From the NCBI RefSeq assembly GCF_030005555.1, contig NZ_JASCQG010000005.1:1-64000 (forward strand): 64,000 bases of DNA, read 5' to 3'. The notes below the pieces were generated by a model, which saw only the letters and a program-made list of their open reading frames with translations, ran no database searches and had not been told where the DNA came from. Shown here one piece after another: positions 1 through 9,302 of this stretch. Each line of letters begins with the position of its first letter. Position 1 is the stretch's first letter. This stretch comes from Empedobacter sedimenti. Its GTDB lineage: Bacteria; Bacteroidota; Bacteroidia; Flavobacteriales; Weeksellaceae. A program made the translations under genes and the position numbers.

Positions 1-2
1 TA

Positions 3-368
3 AAATTGCTCTGTTTCATAATTATCCCTAAGTTAATAAACTATATTTTTAAACGGTCCGGTTTTTAGGGAAGATTACACTATAAATCTATTAATAACAA
101 TTGTAATCGAGCTACTATTTATAGAAATAATACAAAAATTGGAGAAAGTATTTATATTGGAAAAAACGTTGTTCCTACACCTTTAGATCATTTCAAAATA
201 CATAGAAAAGATATGCTTCAATCGCTGTCTTATATAGATCCTCTAGAATCTGATTTTAACTACAATGTCAATATTGTTTTTGACAAAGAGGGGTTACCTA
301 AAAGCTCAACAGAAAATAGTCCTAAAATACAGAATAGTACAAAAAATAATAACTTCTCTTATTATTAA
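3..368 (+). pseudogene. Coding-looking frame cut by window edge and interrupted by TAG
   Basis: One frame is open from base 69 to a TAA at 366-368. It continues upstream to the window edge except for a single TAG at 66-68. The readable part (including RATIYRNNTKIGESIYIG) has a plausible amino acid mix but matches no family I recognise. No good ATG lies near the beginning; the first in frame is at 213. It may be the 3' end of a gene with a nonsense mutation, or a short protein starting at 213. Function unknown. Confidence 0.25.
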
Positions 369-373
369 TAATA

Positions 374-401
374 AAAAACCACTTCAAATGAAGTGGTTTT
401 T
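374..401. terminator. Bidirectional intrinsic terminator
   Basis: Perfect hairpin AAAACCACTTC-AAAT-GAAGTGGTTTT with an A-run before it and a T-run after it. It therefore serves both the fragment to its left and valS, which ends at 423 from the other side. Confidence 0.85.
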
Positions 402-422
402 AAATTTTATTTTGATAAAAAA

Positions 423-3044
423 TTACAATGAAGCTAATTGTTCTTCAATTTGTGTAATTTTTTCTAAAGCATCTGCTTCTTTTTTGCGTTCTGCATTAAT
501 TACTTGTTCTGGCGCTCCAGCAACAAATTTTTCGTTTGATAATTTTTTACGAACAGAATTTAAGAAACCTTGGTTGTAATCCAATTCTTTTTGTAATTTC
601 TCGCGTTCAGCTTCAATATCGATATTATCAGACATCGGAACCATAAATTCTAGCGTACCAACACGGAAAGCAAAACCTTTTTCTGGTTTATCTCCTGTAT
701 TGAAATTAGAAACATTTCCTAATTTAGAGAAAACATCAACATATATTTCGTTCGCAGCTTGTGCATCAGCAAAAACTTCTAAAGCTTCTTTTGGCGACAT
801 TCCTTTTTCTGAACGTAATCCACGAATTGCTGTTGTTGCTTCTTTTGTATTTTCGAAATTCTTGATAATTTCTTCGTTGAAAGATGTTACTTCTGGATAT
901 TTAGAAATAATCAAGGCTTCATCATCCGTTCTTTCAGCAATTAAATGCCAAATTTCTTCCGTTAAGAAAGGCATAAATGGATGTAAAACTTTCAATACAT
1001 TTTCTAAATAAGAAATGGTTGCTGCATAAGTTTTTGCATCAATTGGTTCACCAAAAGTAGGTTTAATCGCTTCTAAATACCAAGAACAGAAATCATCCCA
1101 AATCAATTTATAAATCGCCATCAATGAATCAGATAAACGATATTGATCGTAATTATGTTCGATATCTGCTAATGTTTGTTGGAATTTATTTCCGAACCAT
1201 TCTACAGATTTTGCTTGAGCAGAAGATTGTTCTAAATCTTCTTTCACTTCCCAACCTTTGATCAAACGGAAAGCATTCCAAATTTTATTCGCGAAATTAC
1301 GTCCTTGTAAACACAAATCAACATCGAAAGGTAAATCGTTACCAGCAGGCGCCGTTAACAACATTCCCATACGCGTTGCATCAGCACCATATTCGTTCAT
1401 CAATTCAATTGGATCTGGTGAGTTTCCTAACGATTTAGACATTTTACGACCTTGTTTATCACGAACAATTCCTGTAAAATATACATTTTCGAAAGGTAAT
1501 TCGTTACGATATTCATATCCAGCCACAATCATACGAGCTACCCAGAAGAAAATAATATCTGGACCAGTTACTAAATCTTGTGTTGGATAATAATAATTGA
1601 TCTCTTCGTTTTCTGGCTCATTGATTCCGTTGAAAACAGAAATTGGCCATAACCAAGAAGAAAACCAAGTATCTAAAGCATCTTCGTCTTGACGTAAACC
1701 TTCAATTGTTAATGTCGAATTTCCTGTTTTTTCTTGCGCTAATGGTAAAGCTTCTTCTTTTGTTAAAGCTACAACAAAATCTTCGTTTCCATCACCATAG
1801 AAAAATGCAGGAATTTGGTGTCCCCACCATAATTGACGAGAAATGTTCCAATCTGTTACATTTTCCATCCAATTACGATACGTATTTTTAAATTTCGCAG
1901 GATGAAATTTAATCGTATCATTCATTACATTGTCTAATGCAGGTTTTGCTAAATCTGTCATTTTCAAGAACCATTGATTTGAGATTTTTGGCTCAATCAC
2001 AACTCCTGTTCTTTCAGACGTTCCTACATTATTTTTATAATCTTCTACTTTTTCAAGTAAACCTTTTTCTTCTAATTCTTTCTCAATTTCTTTACGAACT
2101 TTGAAACGATCCATTCCTGCATACTGCATTCCATAATCGTTCAATTTTGCGTCATCCGTAAAGATATCAATGAATTCTAAATTATGTTTTTTACCTAATT
2201 CATAATCATTTGTATCGTGTGCAGGCGTTACTTTAAGACATCCTGTACCAAACTCTAAATCAACATATTCATCTTCGATGATATTTACTTCACGACCAAC
2301 AATAGGAACAATTACTTTTTGACCTTTTAACCATTGGTAACGTTCGTCATTTGGATTGATACAAACTGCAGTATCACCAAAAATTGTTTCTGGACGTGTT
2401 GTCGCAACAACAATGTATTTATCAGAACCTACAACTTGATATTTTAAATAGAATAATTTTCCGTTTTTCTCTTTGTAGATAACTTCTTCATCAGAAATAT
2501 TTGTTTTCGCTTCTGGATCCCAATTTACCATTCGATATCCGCGATAAATTAATCCTTTGTTGTATAAATCGACAAAAACACGTTGAACTGATTCAGATAA
2601 ATCTGGATCCATCGTAAATTTTGTACGATCCCAATCGCAAGAAGCTCCTAATTTCTTTAACTGATCTAATATGATTCCACCATGTTTGTGTGTCCAATCC
2701 CAAGCATGATTAAGGAACTCCTCACGACCAATATCAAATTTAGAAACACCTTCTTCTTTTAATTTCGCAACAACTTTCGCTTCCGTAGCAATTGAAGCAT
2801 GGTCTGTTCCTGGCACCCAACAAGCGTTATATCCACGCATACGAGCACGACGAATCAATACATCTTGAATTGTATTGTTCAACATATGTCCCATGTGCAA
2901 GACTCCTGTGACGTTTGGTGGTGGTATTACAATTGTGTAAGCTTTACGTTCGTCTGGTGTAGATTTGAAATATTTTTTCTCCATCCAGTACTCATACCAT
3001 TTTCCTTCAACCTCTGTTGGCGTATATTTTGATGCGATTTCCAT
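423..3044 (-). CDS. valS: Valine--tRNA ligase
   Basis: Charges tRNA-Val with valine in the cytosol. At 873 residues it has normal bacterial ValRS length. The class I signature HMGH lies at residues 50-53 (after PPPNVTGVL) and KMSKS at about 533-537. Between them are the editing domain, with [12 protein letters not shown], and the WWGHQIP region; a coiled-coil arm rich in Lys and Glu closes the C terminus. The open frame extends 11 codons further (to 3077), but that stretch overlaps the -7 promoter box, so [14 protein letters not shown] at 3044 is the start. It is transcribed alone, ending at the hairpin at 374-401. Identification is secure. Confidence 0.97.
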   Translation of the reverse strand: MEIASKYTPTEVEGKWYEYWMEKKYFKSTPDERKAYTIVIPPPNVTGVLHMGHMLNNTIQDVLIRRARMRGYNACWVPGTDHASIATEAKVVAKLKEEGVSKFDIGREEFLNHAWDWTHKHGGIILDQLKKLGASCDWDRTKFTMDPDLSESVQRVFVDLYNKGLIYRGYRMVNWDPEAKTNISDEEVIYKEKNGKLFYLKYQVVGSDKYIVVATTRPETIFGDTAVCINPNDERYQWLKGQKVIVPIVGREVNIIEDEYVDLEFGTGCLKVTPAHDTNDYELGKKHNLEFIDIFTDDAKLNDYGMQYAGMDRFKVRKEIEKELEEKGLLEKVEDYKNNVGTSERTGVVIEPKISNQWFLKMTDLAKPALDNVMNDTIKFHPAKFKNTYRNWMENVTDWNISRQLWWGHQIPAFFYGDGNEDFVVALTKEEALPLAQEKTGNSTLTIEGLRQDEDALDTWFSSWLWPISVFNGINEPENEEINYYYPTQDLVTGPDIIFFWVARMIVAGYEYRNELPFENVYFTGIVRDKQGRKMSKSLGNSPDPIELMNEYGADATRMGMLLTAPAGNDLPFDVDLCLQGRNFANKIWNAFRLIKGWEVKEDLEQSSAQAKSVEWFGNKFQQTLADIEHNYDQYRLSDSLMAIYKLIWDDFCSWYLEAIKPTFGEPIDAKTYAATISYLENVLKVLHPFMPFLTEEIWHLIAERTDDEALIISKYPEVTSFNEEIIKNFENTKEATTAIRGLRSEKGMSPKEALEVFADAQAANEIYVDVFSKLGNVSNFNTGDKPEKGFAFRVGTLEFMVPMSDNIDIEAEREKLQKELDYNQGFLNSVRKKLSNEKFVAGAPEQVINAERKKEADALEKITQIEEQLASL

Positions 3045-3074
3045 TATTTTCTTATGACTTAAAATAAATTTGGG

Positions 3075-3082
3075 CAAATTTA
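3075..3082 (-). promoter_or_regulatory. valS promoter -7 box (TAAATTTG)
   Basis: On the minus strand TAAATTTG matches the Bacteroidota -7 consensus TAnnTTTG. It lies about 30 nt upstream of the chosen valS ATG, which gives a short leader and argues against the longer reading frame. Confidence 0.5.
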
Positions 3083-3121
3083 CACAATCTGCCCAACAAA
3101 TGTTCGATATTTATAAATGAT

Positions 3122-3790
3122 TTATTTATTAATAATTTCTACAAGTTTAATAAGATCTGCTTCTTTCTTTATATTTAGATTATTTGATTTAACGATAGAT
3201 TCTACATCTTTACCAACTAAATTTCCAATTTTTTTGGCAGAAGAAGGTACATTAAATAGCTTATCATCAAAACCAAGCATTAATTTATCTTGCTTAAAGT
3301 AATTCTTTTTATTAGAAGCATTCAATCCGCTAGCACCTAAACCATCTGTATAATCAATTGCATATTTCTTATAAAGAACTATTTTATCTTCTGGAGATGA
3401 TAATACTTGTAAATATCTTGAAGTTAATTTATCATTTTCAATAAAATTAACCAATTTAAAAACCTTGGTATTATCAAAAACGATAATTTGATTTGACATT
3501 CTAGTCATTTTATATAAATAGCCATCTCTTATATATTCAAAATCATCTAATAAAGCGTTGTATCTCAATTTTTCTTTTTCTTTGTAACCACTTATAGTTG
3601 CATCTCGAAAATCAGTATCAAAATATTCCTCTTTTCTAGTATTAATTTCATTGAATTTGTTCATTTTCAAATCAGCAGAAATCGTCTGAAGATTATACTC
3701 ACTTAAAGTCCCACCTGGAGTTTCAGACATTCCTTGCCCAAAAACAAATAGCGAGCAGCAAAAAAAGAATGGCAAACAAATTTTTCTCAT
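3122..3790 (-). CDS. Secreted protein of unknown function
   Basis: 222 residues. A signal peptide is clear (MRKICLPFFFCCSLFVFGQ, cleavage near residue 19), so the mature protein is periplasmic or exported. The rest is soluble and Lys/Asn/Asp-rich, without Cys clusters, repeats or catalytic motifs I recognise. It lies just upstream of valS on the same strand, but valS has its own promoter in the 77-bp gap. The look is that of a small secreted flavobacterial protein; I cannot assign a role. Confidence 0.75.
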   Translation of the reverse strand: MRKICLPFFFCCSLFVFGQGMSETPGGTLSEYNLQTISADLKMNKFNEINTRKEEYFDTDFRDATISGYKEKEKLRYNALLDDFEYIRDGYLYKMTRMSNQIIVFDNTKVFKLVNFIENDKLTSRYLQVLSSPEDKIVLYKKYAIDYTDGLGASGLNASNKKNYFKQDKLMLGFDDKLFNVPSSAKKIGNLVGKDVESIVKSNNLNIKKEADLIKLVEIINK

Positions 3791-3898
3791 ATCATGTTAA
3801 TTTTGATTAAATATACAGAATATTTTTCATTAACTATTTAATAATTTGGAACATATTTTGCATCTGTAAATATTAACTATTTAAAATCATCTGTATAA

Positions 3899-3906
3899 TA
3901 AATTTG
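3899..3906 (+). promoter_or_regulatory. -7 box (TAAATTTG) for the DUF1573 gene
   Basis: TAAATTTG fits TAnnTTTG, 32 nt before the ATG at 3939. I see no convincing -33 TTTG at the usual distance. Confidence 0.4.
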
Positions 3907-3938
3907 TTTGTACATTTGAATTAGTAATTTTTATCGTT

Positions 3939-4304
3939 ATGAAAAAAATAATGTTTGTAGGTACTTTTGCAATGGGATTAACTAGCCTTTTTGCTCAAGA
4001 ACTTAAATTAGACAAAGAAGAAATTGCTTTTGGTGCTTTAAAATTAAACACAGAAGTAACTTCAAAAATGACTGTTACAAATACAGGTGACAAACCATTA
4101 ATCTTAAAAAGTGTGGTCGGATCTTGTGGATGTACAGTTCCTGAATATCCTACTACTCCAATTGAACCAGGGAAATCTGCTGATATTATCATAAAATATT
4201 CTACAGGAGGAGTTAAAGGTGATTTCAACAAGTCAGTTACAATCTCATCAAATGATCCTGTAACATCAAGAAAAATTTTCAGAATCAAAGGTTCTGCAGA
4301 ATAA
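3939..4304 (+). CDS. DUF1573 family exported protein
   Basis: 121 residues with a signal peptide (MKKIMFVGTFAMGLTSLFAQ). One DUF1573 immunoglobulin-like beta domain fills residues 25-118. The hallmark GSCGCTVPEYP follows the first strands (VTNTGDKPLILKSV), and the IRIKG-like end strand is present (IFRIKGSAE). The family is common and mostly uncharacterised in Bacteroidota, found in the periplasm or at the outer membrane. It is monocistronic between its own -7 box and a terminator. Confidence 0.88.
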   Translation: MKKIMFVGTFAMGLTSLFAQELKLDKEEIAFGALKLNTEVTSKMTVTNTGDKPLILKSVVGSCGCTVPEYPTTPIEPGKSADIIIKYSTGGVKGDFNKSVTISSNDPVTSRKIFRIKGSAE

Positions 4305-4305
4305 A

Positions 4306-4336
4306 GAAAAAGCAAGTTATTTAACTTGCTTTTTTT
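4306..4336. terminator. Bidirectional terminator
   Basis: AGCAAGTTA-TT-TAACTTGCT flanked by A5 and T6. It closes the DUF1573 gene and overlaps the last codons of the convergent membrane-protein gene ending at 4317. Confidence 0.85.
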
Positions 4337-5981
4337 GTTCTTCTATAATTATTCTCTCTAAATTCTTTTTCTCTTCTTCAGTCATTTTCTTCCAATAAAA
4401 ACCTTTTTTTACGTTATTTGGATCAATTTGCTGAACATAACCTTCATTTATATAATACCAATTTAGCGTAGCTAAACTTATCGCAGGAACTTTTACTGAA
4501 TAAATAAGTGGATAGTTTTCTGGAAAATTATATTTAAAATTACCTATTTGTCCAGTTTTGTAGGTTAAATCATATTGTCCTGGTTTTAATAAAAACTTCG
4601 ATTCAAATTTTGATAAAAAACTAAATGTAGAAATACCATTCAAATGTTTTACCCATAAATTAGGAAAAACCAATCCTACAACTAACAAACAAACAAAGCT
4701 AAAATTTGAAAAAACCCATTTGGAGTTGAATAGTTCTTTTTTGAAAAACAGTAAAATTATGAAGCTGTCTATTACAAAAACATCTAACAAAAATCTAAAT
4801 TGTGGTGAGGTAAATAAAATAAAAACAACTTTAATAACAACCGCTAACATTAACCAAAATCTCGTAGAGTTTTTCTTGTAATGAATTATTGAATAAATAA
4901 GTAAACCTAATGTGAATAATGTTATTACAAGTAAAATTTTAGAGCGCAAAGCGTTACCCAAAAACACATTTTGATAATATTCTAGTTTACTCATTCTAGA
5001 AACCTCATCAGATGTGAATAATTCCTTTAACGGAATAAATTTCCCACTATTCTCAGAAACAAAATACATTGATTTTGGTGAAGCCCAACTTAATTCTTCG
5101 ATTGAAGTGTTAACCAACGGAAATAAAGGATTTCCGGATAAAACAATACCTTTTAGACAGAAAAAAATTGCTAAACTGATAATCAATAATATGTTCTTAT
5201 CTTTTAGATCTTTGTATTCTTTTCTCTTAAAATATTCGATTAAAAAAAACACAATCAGTAAAATACTAATCGGTTTTATGATAAATACAATAGCAGCATA
5301 AAACAAATAATCTGAAACTTTATTAGTTGATTTTAAATATTCATTAAGAAGAATAATACTTAACGCCATTACGGGAAAATCTGGCGAAGGAGCATTCAGA
5401 AAAAATAGAAAAATCAAGTTAAAAGGTAATAATCTTGTTGATTTTGATTCTACCAAATAAAGATTAAAAACGATAAATAAGACAAAATTTAATCTATAAT
5501 AATGATCTAACACCTCATTAACAGAAGCTTGCAAAACATGCCAAAAACTGTTTTGAACTAAAACCCATTCTAAATTCGACAAGCCTTTTACATACCCAGC
5601 AAAATCTAACCATTTAATTGTTGGTACATAATATCCAAAATGATCTAAAATATAGGGATAAGTGACAGTAAAAACTAATCCTGCCAATAAAATGCAATAA
5701 AAAAACCAGGGTAATTCTTTGAAAAATTTCAGAAAATTTATCGCTGATTTTCTATATACAGCTAAACCAAATAACGATAAAAGTATTAAAACGATTTCGT
5801 AAGTCTTGTTTAATGGAAACAAAAAAGCTACAACAAAGCTTAATAAACCAACCCCAATCATACCATTCAAAATCGTTAAACTATAATAATGATTCAATTT
5901 TGGAATTATTTTATTAAACAACAATCCAAAAGAATAAAAATAAAAAAGTAAAACAATTGAGAAAATTAATTGGTAAACCAT
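4317..5981 (-). CDS. Polytopic membrane protein, possibly GT-C or LIC_10190-like
   Basis: 554 residues with about 10-12 hydrophobic helices spread through residues 1-450, then a soluble C-terminal tail of about 100 residues ending in a Lys/Glu-rich stretch. The loop around DHFGYYVPTIKWLDFAGYVKG followed by QNSFWHVLQA recalls membrane proteins of glycan or lipopolysaccharide assembly (large first periplasmic loop with acidic residues). No catalytic motif can be proven from reading alone. It lies 6 bp downstream of the mntR-like gene on the same strand and may be cotranscribed with it. Function not assigned. Confidence 0.7.
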   Translation of the reverse strand: MVYQLIFSIVLLFYFYSFGLLFNKIIPKLNHYYSLTILNGMIGVGLLSFVVAFLFPLNKTYEIVLILLSLFGLAVYRKSAINFLKFFKELPWFFYCILLAGLVFTVTYPYILDHFGYYVPTIKWLDFAGYVKGLSNLEWVLVQNSFWHVLQASVNEVLDHYYRLNFVLFIVFNLYLVESKSTRLLPFNLIFLFFLNAPSPDFPVMALSIILLNEYLKSTNKVSDYLFYAAIVFIIKPISILLIVFFLIEYFKRKEYKDLKDKNILLIISLAIFFCLKGIVLSGNPLFPLVNTSIEELSWASPKSMYFVSENSGKFIPLKELFTSDEVSRMSKLEYYQNVFLGNALRSKILLVITLFTLGLLIYSIIHYKKNSTRFWLMLAVVIKVVFILFTSPQFRFLLDVFVIDSFIILLFFKKELFNSKWVFSNFSFVCLLVVGLVFPNLWVKHLNGISTFSFLSKFESKFLLKPGQYDLTYKTGQIGNFKYNFPENYPLIYSVKVPAISLATLNWYYINEGYVQQIDPNNVKKGFYWKKMTEEEKKNLERIIIEEQKKQVK

Positions 5982-5987
5982 TACAAG

Positions 5988-6644
5988 CTATATTTTTTTA
6001 ACCAATAATTTTTCGGTAATCAACAAACTAAAAACTTCCATTTTATCAGCATATTCAACTTTCATACTTTTATCAAAATTTTCAATTTCAATAATCTTTA
6101 AAACTGAACCTAATGATAATTTTTTCGAATTCAGAAAACTCAAAAAGTCGTCAGATGAATACAAAACGGCACAAATCTCTATAGTATCTCCTTGTTGAAA
6201 TTCAGCTAATTTCTTAAAATTCACTAAATCGAAATTTCCTTCTTTATCTGGAATTGGCGAACCATGTGGATCAAATTTTGGATAATTTAATAATTGATCC
6301 ATTTTATCGAAAAAAATTGGACTTTGAATATGTTCAATTTGTTCCGCTATTTCATGAACTTGTTCCCAACCGAAATCCATTTTTTCAACTAAAAACATCT
6401 CTGTCAAACGATGTTTTCTTACAATTAAAGATGCTTTCAAAATTCCTTTATCGGACAAACGAAGAGGTTTATAAGACTCATAAATTACCAGATCTTTCTC
6501 TGCTAATTTTTTCATCATGCTATTTACTGTAGGCATTTTTATTTCTAAATGCTTACTCAAGTCTTTTACATTAACATCTCCCTTTCCATTTTTTGATAAA
6601 TGAAACAGGGCTTTTAAGTAGTTTTCTTCGACTAATGAATTCAT
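5988..6644 (-). CDS. mntR: MntR/DtxR-family metal-dependent repressor
   Basis: 218 residues: an N-terminal winged helix (1-65, with MPTVNSMMKKLAEKDLV as recognition region), a dimer and metal-binding domain (66-135) and an FeoA/SH3-like C-terminal domain (140-218). Metal ligands align as H78, E101, E104 and H105 (motif AEQIEHIQSP). Glu rather than Cys at position 101 is the MntR (manganese) pattern, not the DtxR (iron) pattern. Residue 8 is Asn where MntR has Asp and DtxR has Met. The gene is divergent from a TonB receptor whose promoter carries a palindrome, so it probably represses that receptor when metal is sufficient. Metal identity is inference. Confidence 0.88.
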   Translation of the reverse strand: MNSLVEENYLKALFHLSKNGKGDVNVKDLSKHLEIKMPTVNSMMKKLAEKDLVIYESYKPLRLSDKGILKASLIVRKHRLTEMFLVEKMDFGWEQVHEIAEQIEHIQSPIFFDKMDQLLNYPKFDPHGSPIPDKEGNFDLVNFKKLAEFQQGDTIEICAVLYSSDDFLSFLNSKKLSLGSVLKIIEIENFDKSMKVEYADKMEVFSLLITEKLLVKKI

Positions 6645-6649
6645 AGGAA

Positions 6650-6657
6650 CAAATATA
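6650..6657 (-). promoter_or_regulatory. mntR -7 box very close to the ATG
   Basis: TATATTTG on the minus strand ends only 5 nt before the mntR ATG (6644). Transcription would then start at or next to the start codon, implying a leaderless or nearly leaderless mRNA. Confidence 0.45.
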
Positions 6658-6703
6658 GTTGAAAGATTTATTCAATCATAAAAAGTAAGTTTCAAATAAA
6701 ATT

Positions 6704-6719
6704 GTTAGATTTGTCTAAC
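6704..6719 (+). promoter_or_regulatory. Candidate MntR-type operator overlapping the receptor promoter
   Basis: GTTAGA-TTTG-TCTAAC is a perfect 6-bp inverted repeat. It contains TAGATTTG (6706-6713), a perfect TAnnTTTG -7 box for the TonB receptor gene. A dimeric repressor bound here would cover the -7 box. TTAG..CTAA arms resemble known DtxR/MntR boxes. Confidence 0.6.
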
Positions 6720-6749
6720 TTTAAAATTAATAAATAAAACTTTCTAATT

Positions 6750-8801
6750 ATGAAAATAAAACTTTATTCACTAACAATCCTTTCCTCCATTATTTTAAAT
6801 GCTCAAGAACAAACAGATAGTATCAATAAAAATTCACAAGAAAATTTAGATGAAATCGTAATTACAGGAACTATGAAAGCGGTAAAAAAATCTGATAGTC
6901 CAGTTCCGATTGAAATCTATACGCCTAAATTTTTTCAAAAAAATCCAACCCCTTCATTATTTGATGCTGTACAATTAATCAATGGAGTTCAACCGCAATT
7001 AAATTGTAACGTTTGCAATACAGGTGATATTCATATTAACGGAATGGAAGGTCCGTATACCATGATTTTAATTGACGGAATGCCAATTGTTTCTTCTTTA
7101 TCTACTGTTTATGGTTTGAGCGGCATTCCGAATTCTTTAGTAGAGCGAATAGAAGTTGTAAAAGGACCAGCTTCTTCACTTTACGGAACAGAAGCCATGG
7201 GCGGAATAATTAATGTGATTACTAAATCTCCTAAATCTGCTCCAAAATTATCTTTGGATGCTTTTACAACTTCTTGGTTAGAAACCAATCTTGACGGAGG
7301 ATACAAATATAATTTAAGAGAAAAGACTAATGGCTTATTTGGCTTTAATTACTTTAAATATGGCAACAAAAAAGATAAAAATAACGACGGTTTTACAGAT
7401 GTAACGCTACAAGATCGTATCACTTTATTCAATAAACTCGATTTTGAACGTCAAGAAAATAGAATAGCTTCGATTGCTTTACGTTATCTATACGAAGATC
7501 GTTGGGGTGGAGAAATGGATTGGAACAAAAAATCTCAAAGAGGAAGCGACAAAGTTTACGCTGAAAGTATCATGACAAATCGTTTTGAAGCGATAGGAAT
7601 GTATCAATTACCTATCAAAGAAAAAATAATGACTCAATTCTCCTATAATTTCCATCAGCAAAATTCATTTTATGGTCCAGAATCTTATCAAGGAAAACAA
7701 CAAGTTATTTTTGCTCAAGCATATTGGGATAAAATAATTGGAAAACATAGTTTGCTTTTAGGTTCATCATTTAAATATACTTATTATGATGATAACACTA
7801 GAGGTACTGGTGAATTTGATGAGGATAATAATCTGATCAAAAACAATCCAATGAACACGCCTATTCCAGGCATTTTTGTACAAGACGAATGGACTTTGAA
7901 TTCTGAAAATAAATTGTTACTTGGTTATCGATTTGATTACGATAAAACACACAAAGGAATACACTCTCCAAGAATTGCTTACAAATTTTCGCCTTCATCC
8001 CATCATACTTTAAGAGCGAGTTTTGGTACAGGATTTCGTGTTGTGAATGTTTTCACAGAAGATCATCGTGCATTAACCGGAGCTAGACAAGTGGTTTTTG
8101 AGAATGAATTGAAACCTGAAAAATCATACAACGGAAATATCAATTATGTGTTCAAATTACCAACTTCTTTTGCAGCTCTAAACTTTGATTTTACAACATT
8201 CTATTCTTATTTCACAAACAAAATTATTGCTGATACAGACACGGATGAAACAAAAATTATCTATGACAATTTAGATGGACACGCAATATCTCAAGGAGTT
8301 TCTTTAAATATAGATGCAACGTTTGATTTTCCCCTAAAAATAATGCTTGGCGCTACCTATATAGACGTTTACAAAAAAGAAAATGGAGAAAAAGAAGTTC
8401 AATATCACGCACCAAAATGGTCTGGAAATTTCATAGCAAGTTATACATTCAAAAAAGGCTTTACAATTGATTTAACCGCCAATTATAATGATAAAATGAA
8501 ATTACCTCGCGTGGAAAATGATTATCGACCAGAATATTCAAAACCAACCATTATTGCAAATATTCAATTAAGTAAATCATTCAAAAACAATCTTGAAATC
8601 TATGGCGGAGTCAAAAATATTTTCAATATTCTACCAAAAGGCGATGTAATTGCACGTTGGTGGGATCCGTTTGGAGAACCAGGAAATGGCGTTACTCCTC
8701 CTAAAGGAAGAAACGATGTAATTTTTGAGCCAAATGATTACAGCTACACACCTATGCAGGGCGCAAGAGGTTTTATAGGTATTCGATACAATTTACGTTA
8801 A
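6750..8801 (+). CDS. TonB-dependent outer-membrane receptor
   Basis: 683 residues. Signal peptide 1-18 (ending LNAQ), then a plug domain from about residue 30 to 150 with the TonB-box-like DEIVITGTM, the GPASSLYGTEAMGGIINVI motif and a CNVCNTG loop. A 22-strand barrel follows, ending at GARGFIGIRYNLR. It has no carboxypeptidase-like N-terminal domain, as in siderophore, haem or metal receptors. The promoter is inside a MntR-type palindrome, so it is probably induced on metal limitation (Mn or Fe). The stop overlaps the next start (TAATG), so the thioredoxin-like gene is translationally coupled. Confidence 0.9.
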   Translation: MKIKLYSLTILSSIILNAQEQTDSINKNSQENLDEIVITGTMKAVKKSDSPVPIEIYTPKFFQKNPTPSLFDAVQLINGVQPQLNCNVCNTGDIHINGMEGPYTMILIDGMPIVSSLSTVYGLSGIPNSLVERIEVVKGPASSLYGTEAMGGIINVITKSPKSAPKLSLDAFTTSWLETNLDGGYKYNLREKTNGLFGFNYFKYGNKKDKNNDGFTDVTLQDRITLFNKLDFERQENRIASIALRYLYEDRWGGEMDWNKKSQRGSDKVYAESIMTNRFEAIGMYQLPIKEKIMTQFSYNFHQQNSFYGPESYQGKQQVIFAQAYWDKIIGKHSLLLGSSFKYTYYDDNTRGTGEFDEDNNLIKNNPMNTPIPGIFVQDEWTLNSENKLLLGYRFDYDKTHKGIHSPRIAYKFSPSSHHTLRASFGTGFRVVNVFTEDHRALTGARQVVFENELKPEKSYNGNINYVFKLPTSFAALNFDFTTFYSYFTNKIIADTDTDETKIIYDNLDGHAISQGVSLNIDATFDFPLKIMLGATYIDVYKKENGEKEVQYHAPKWSGNFIASYTFKKGFTIDLTANYNDKMKLPRVENDYRPEYSKPTIIANIQLSKSFKNNLEIYGGVKNIFNILPKGDVIARWWDPFGEPGNGVTPPKGRNDVIFEPNDYSYTPMQGARGFIGIRYNLR

Positions 8802-9247
8802 TGAAAGTCTGGTATTTCATATTCATTTTATCATCGTTGAATCTTCAAGCTCAGATTTCATTAGAAAAATTTAATTCAATTTTTAATGAAAACCCTAAGC
8901 CTATTCTACTCTATTTTTCTACCAATTGGTGCAGTTACTGTATGATTCAAAAGAAACAAATCAAAAAAGATGATGAATTACTTCAAATTTTAAACAATGA
9001 TATATATTTTTTAGAATTTGATGCAGAAGCAACTGAGCCTATTATTTTTTTAAACAAAAAATATGAACCTAAATCGAATGGAAAAATACATTCATTTTTA
9101 GAAGAGTTTAGTAATAAAAACGAACAAATTAGCTATCCATATTGGGTTTTAATCTCAAACGATTTTAAAATTGAAATGAGTTATGCTGGATTAATTAAAA
9201 ATAAACCACTAAAACTTTTATTGAAAAAGTATTTACAAAAACCTTAA
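8801..9247 (+). CDS. Exported thioredoxin-fold protein
   Basis: 148 residues with a signal peptide (residues 1-18, ending LQAQ) and a thioredoxin fold whose active site WCSYC places cysteines at 44 and 47 after the strand ILLYFSTN. It probably acts in the periplasm on disulfides. It shares one base with the stop codon of the TonB receptor, so the two form a metal-regulated pair. The receptor has a CNVC pair in its plug, which is a possible redox partner (inference). Confidence 0.82.
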   Translation: MKVWYFIFILSSLNLQAQISLEKFNSIFNENPKPILLYFSTNWCSYCMIQKKQIKKDDELLQILNNDIYFLEFDAEATEPIIFLNKKYEPKSNGKIHSFLEEFSNKNEQISYPYWVLISNDFKIEMSYAGLIKNKPLKLLLKKYLQKP

Positions 9248-9260
9248 TTTTTAGATTAAA

Positions 9261-9289
9261 AAAAAGCCTCAATTGATATTGAGGCTTTA
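9261..9289. terminator. Bidirectional terminator
   Basis: AAAGCCTCAAT-TGAT-ATTGAGGCTTT. The strong T-run lies on the minus strand, so it is the main terminator of hom, and it also ends the receptor operon from the other side. Confidence 0.82.
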
Positions 9290-9302
9290 TAATCACAAAA
9301 AT

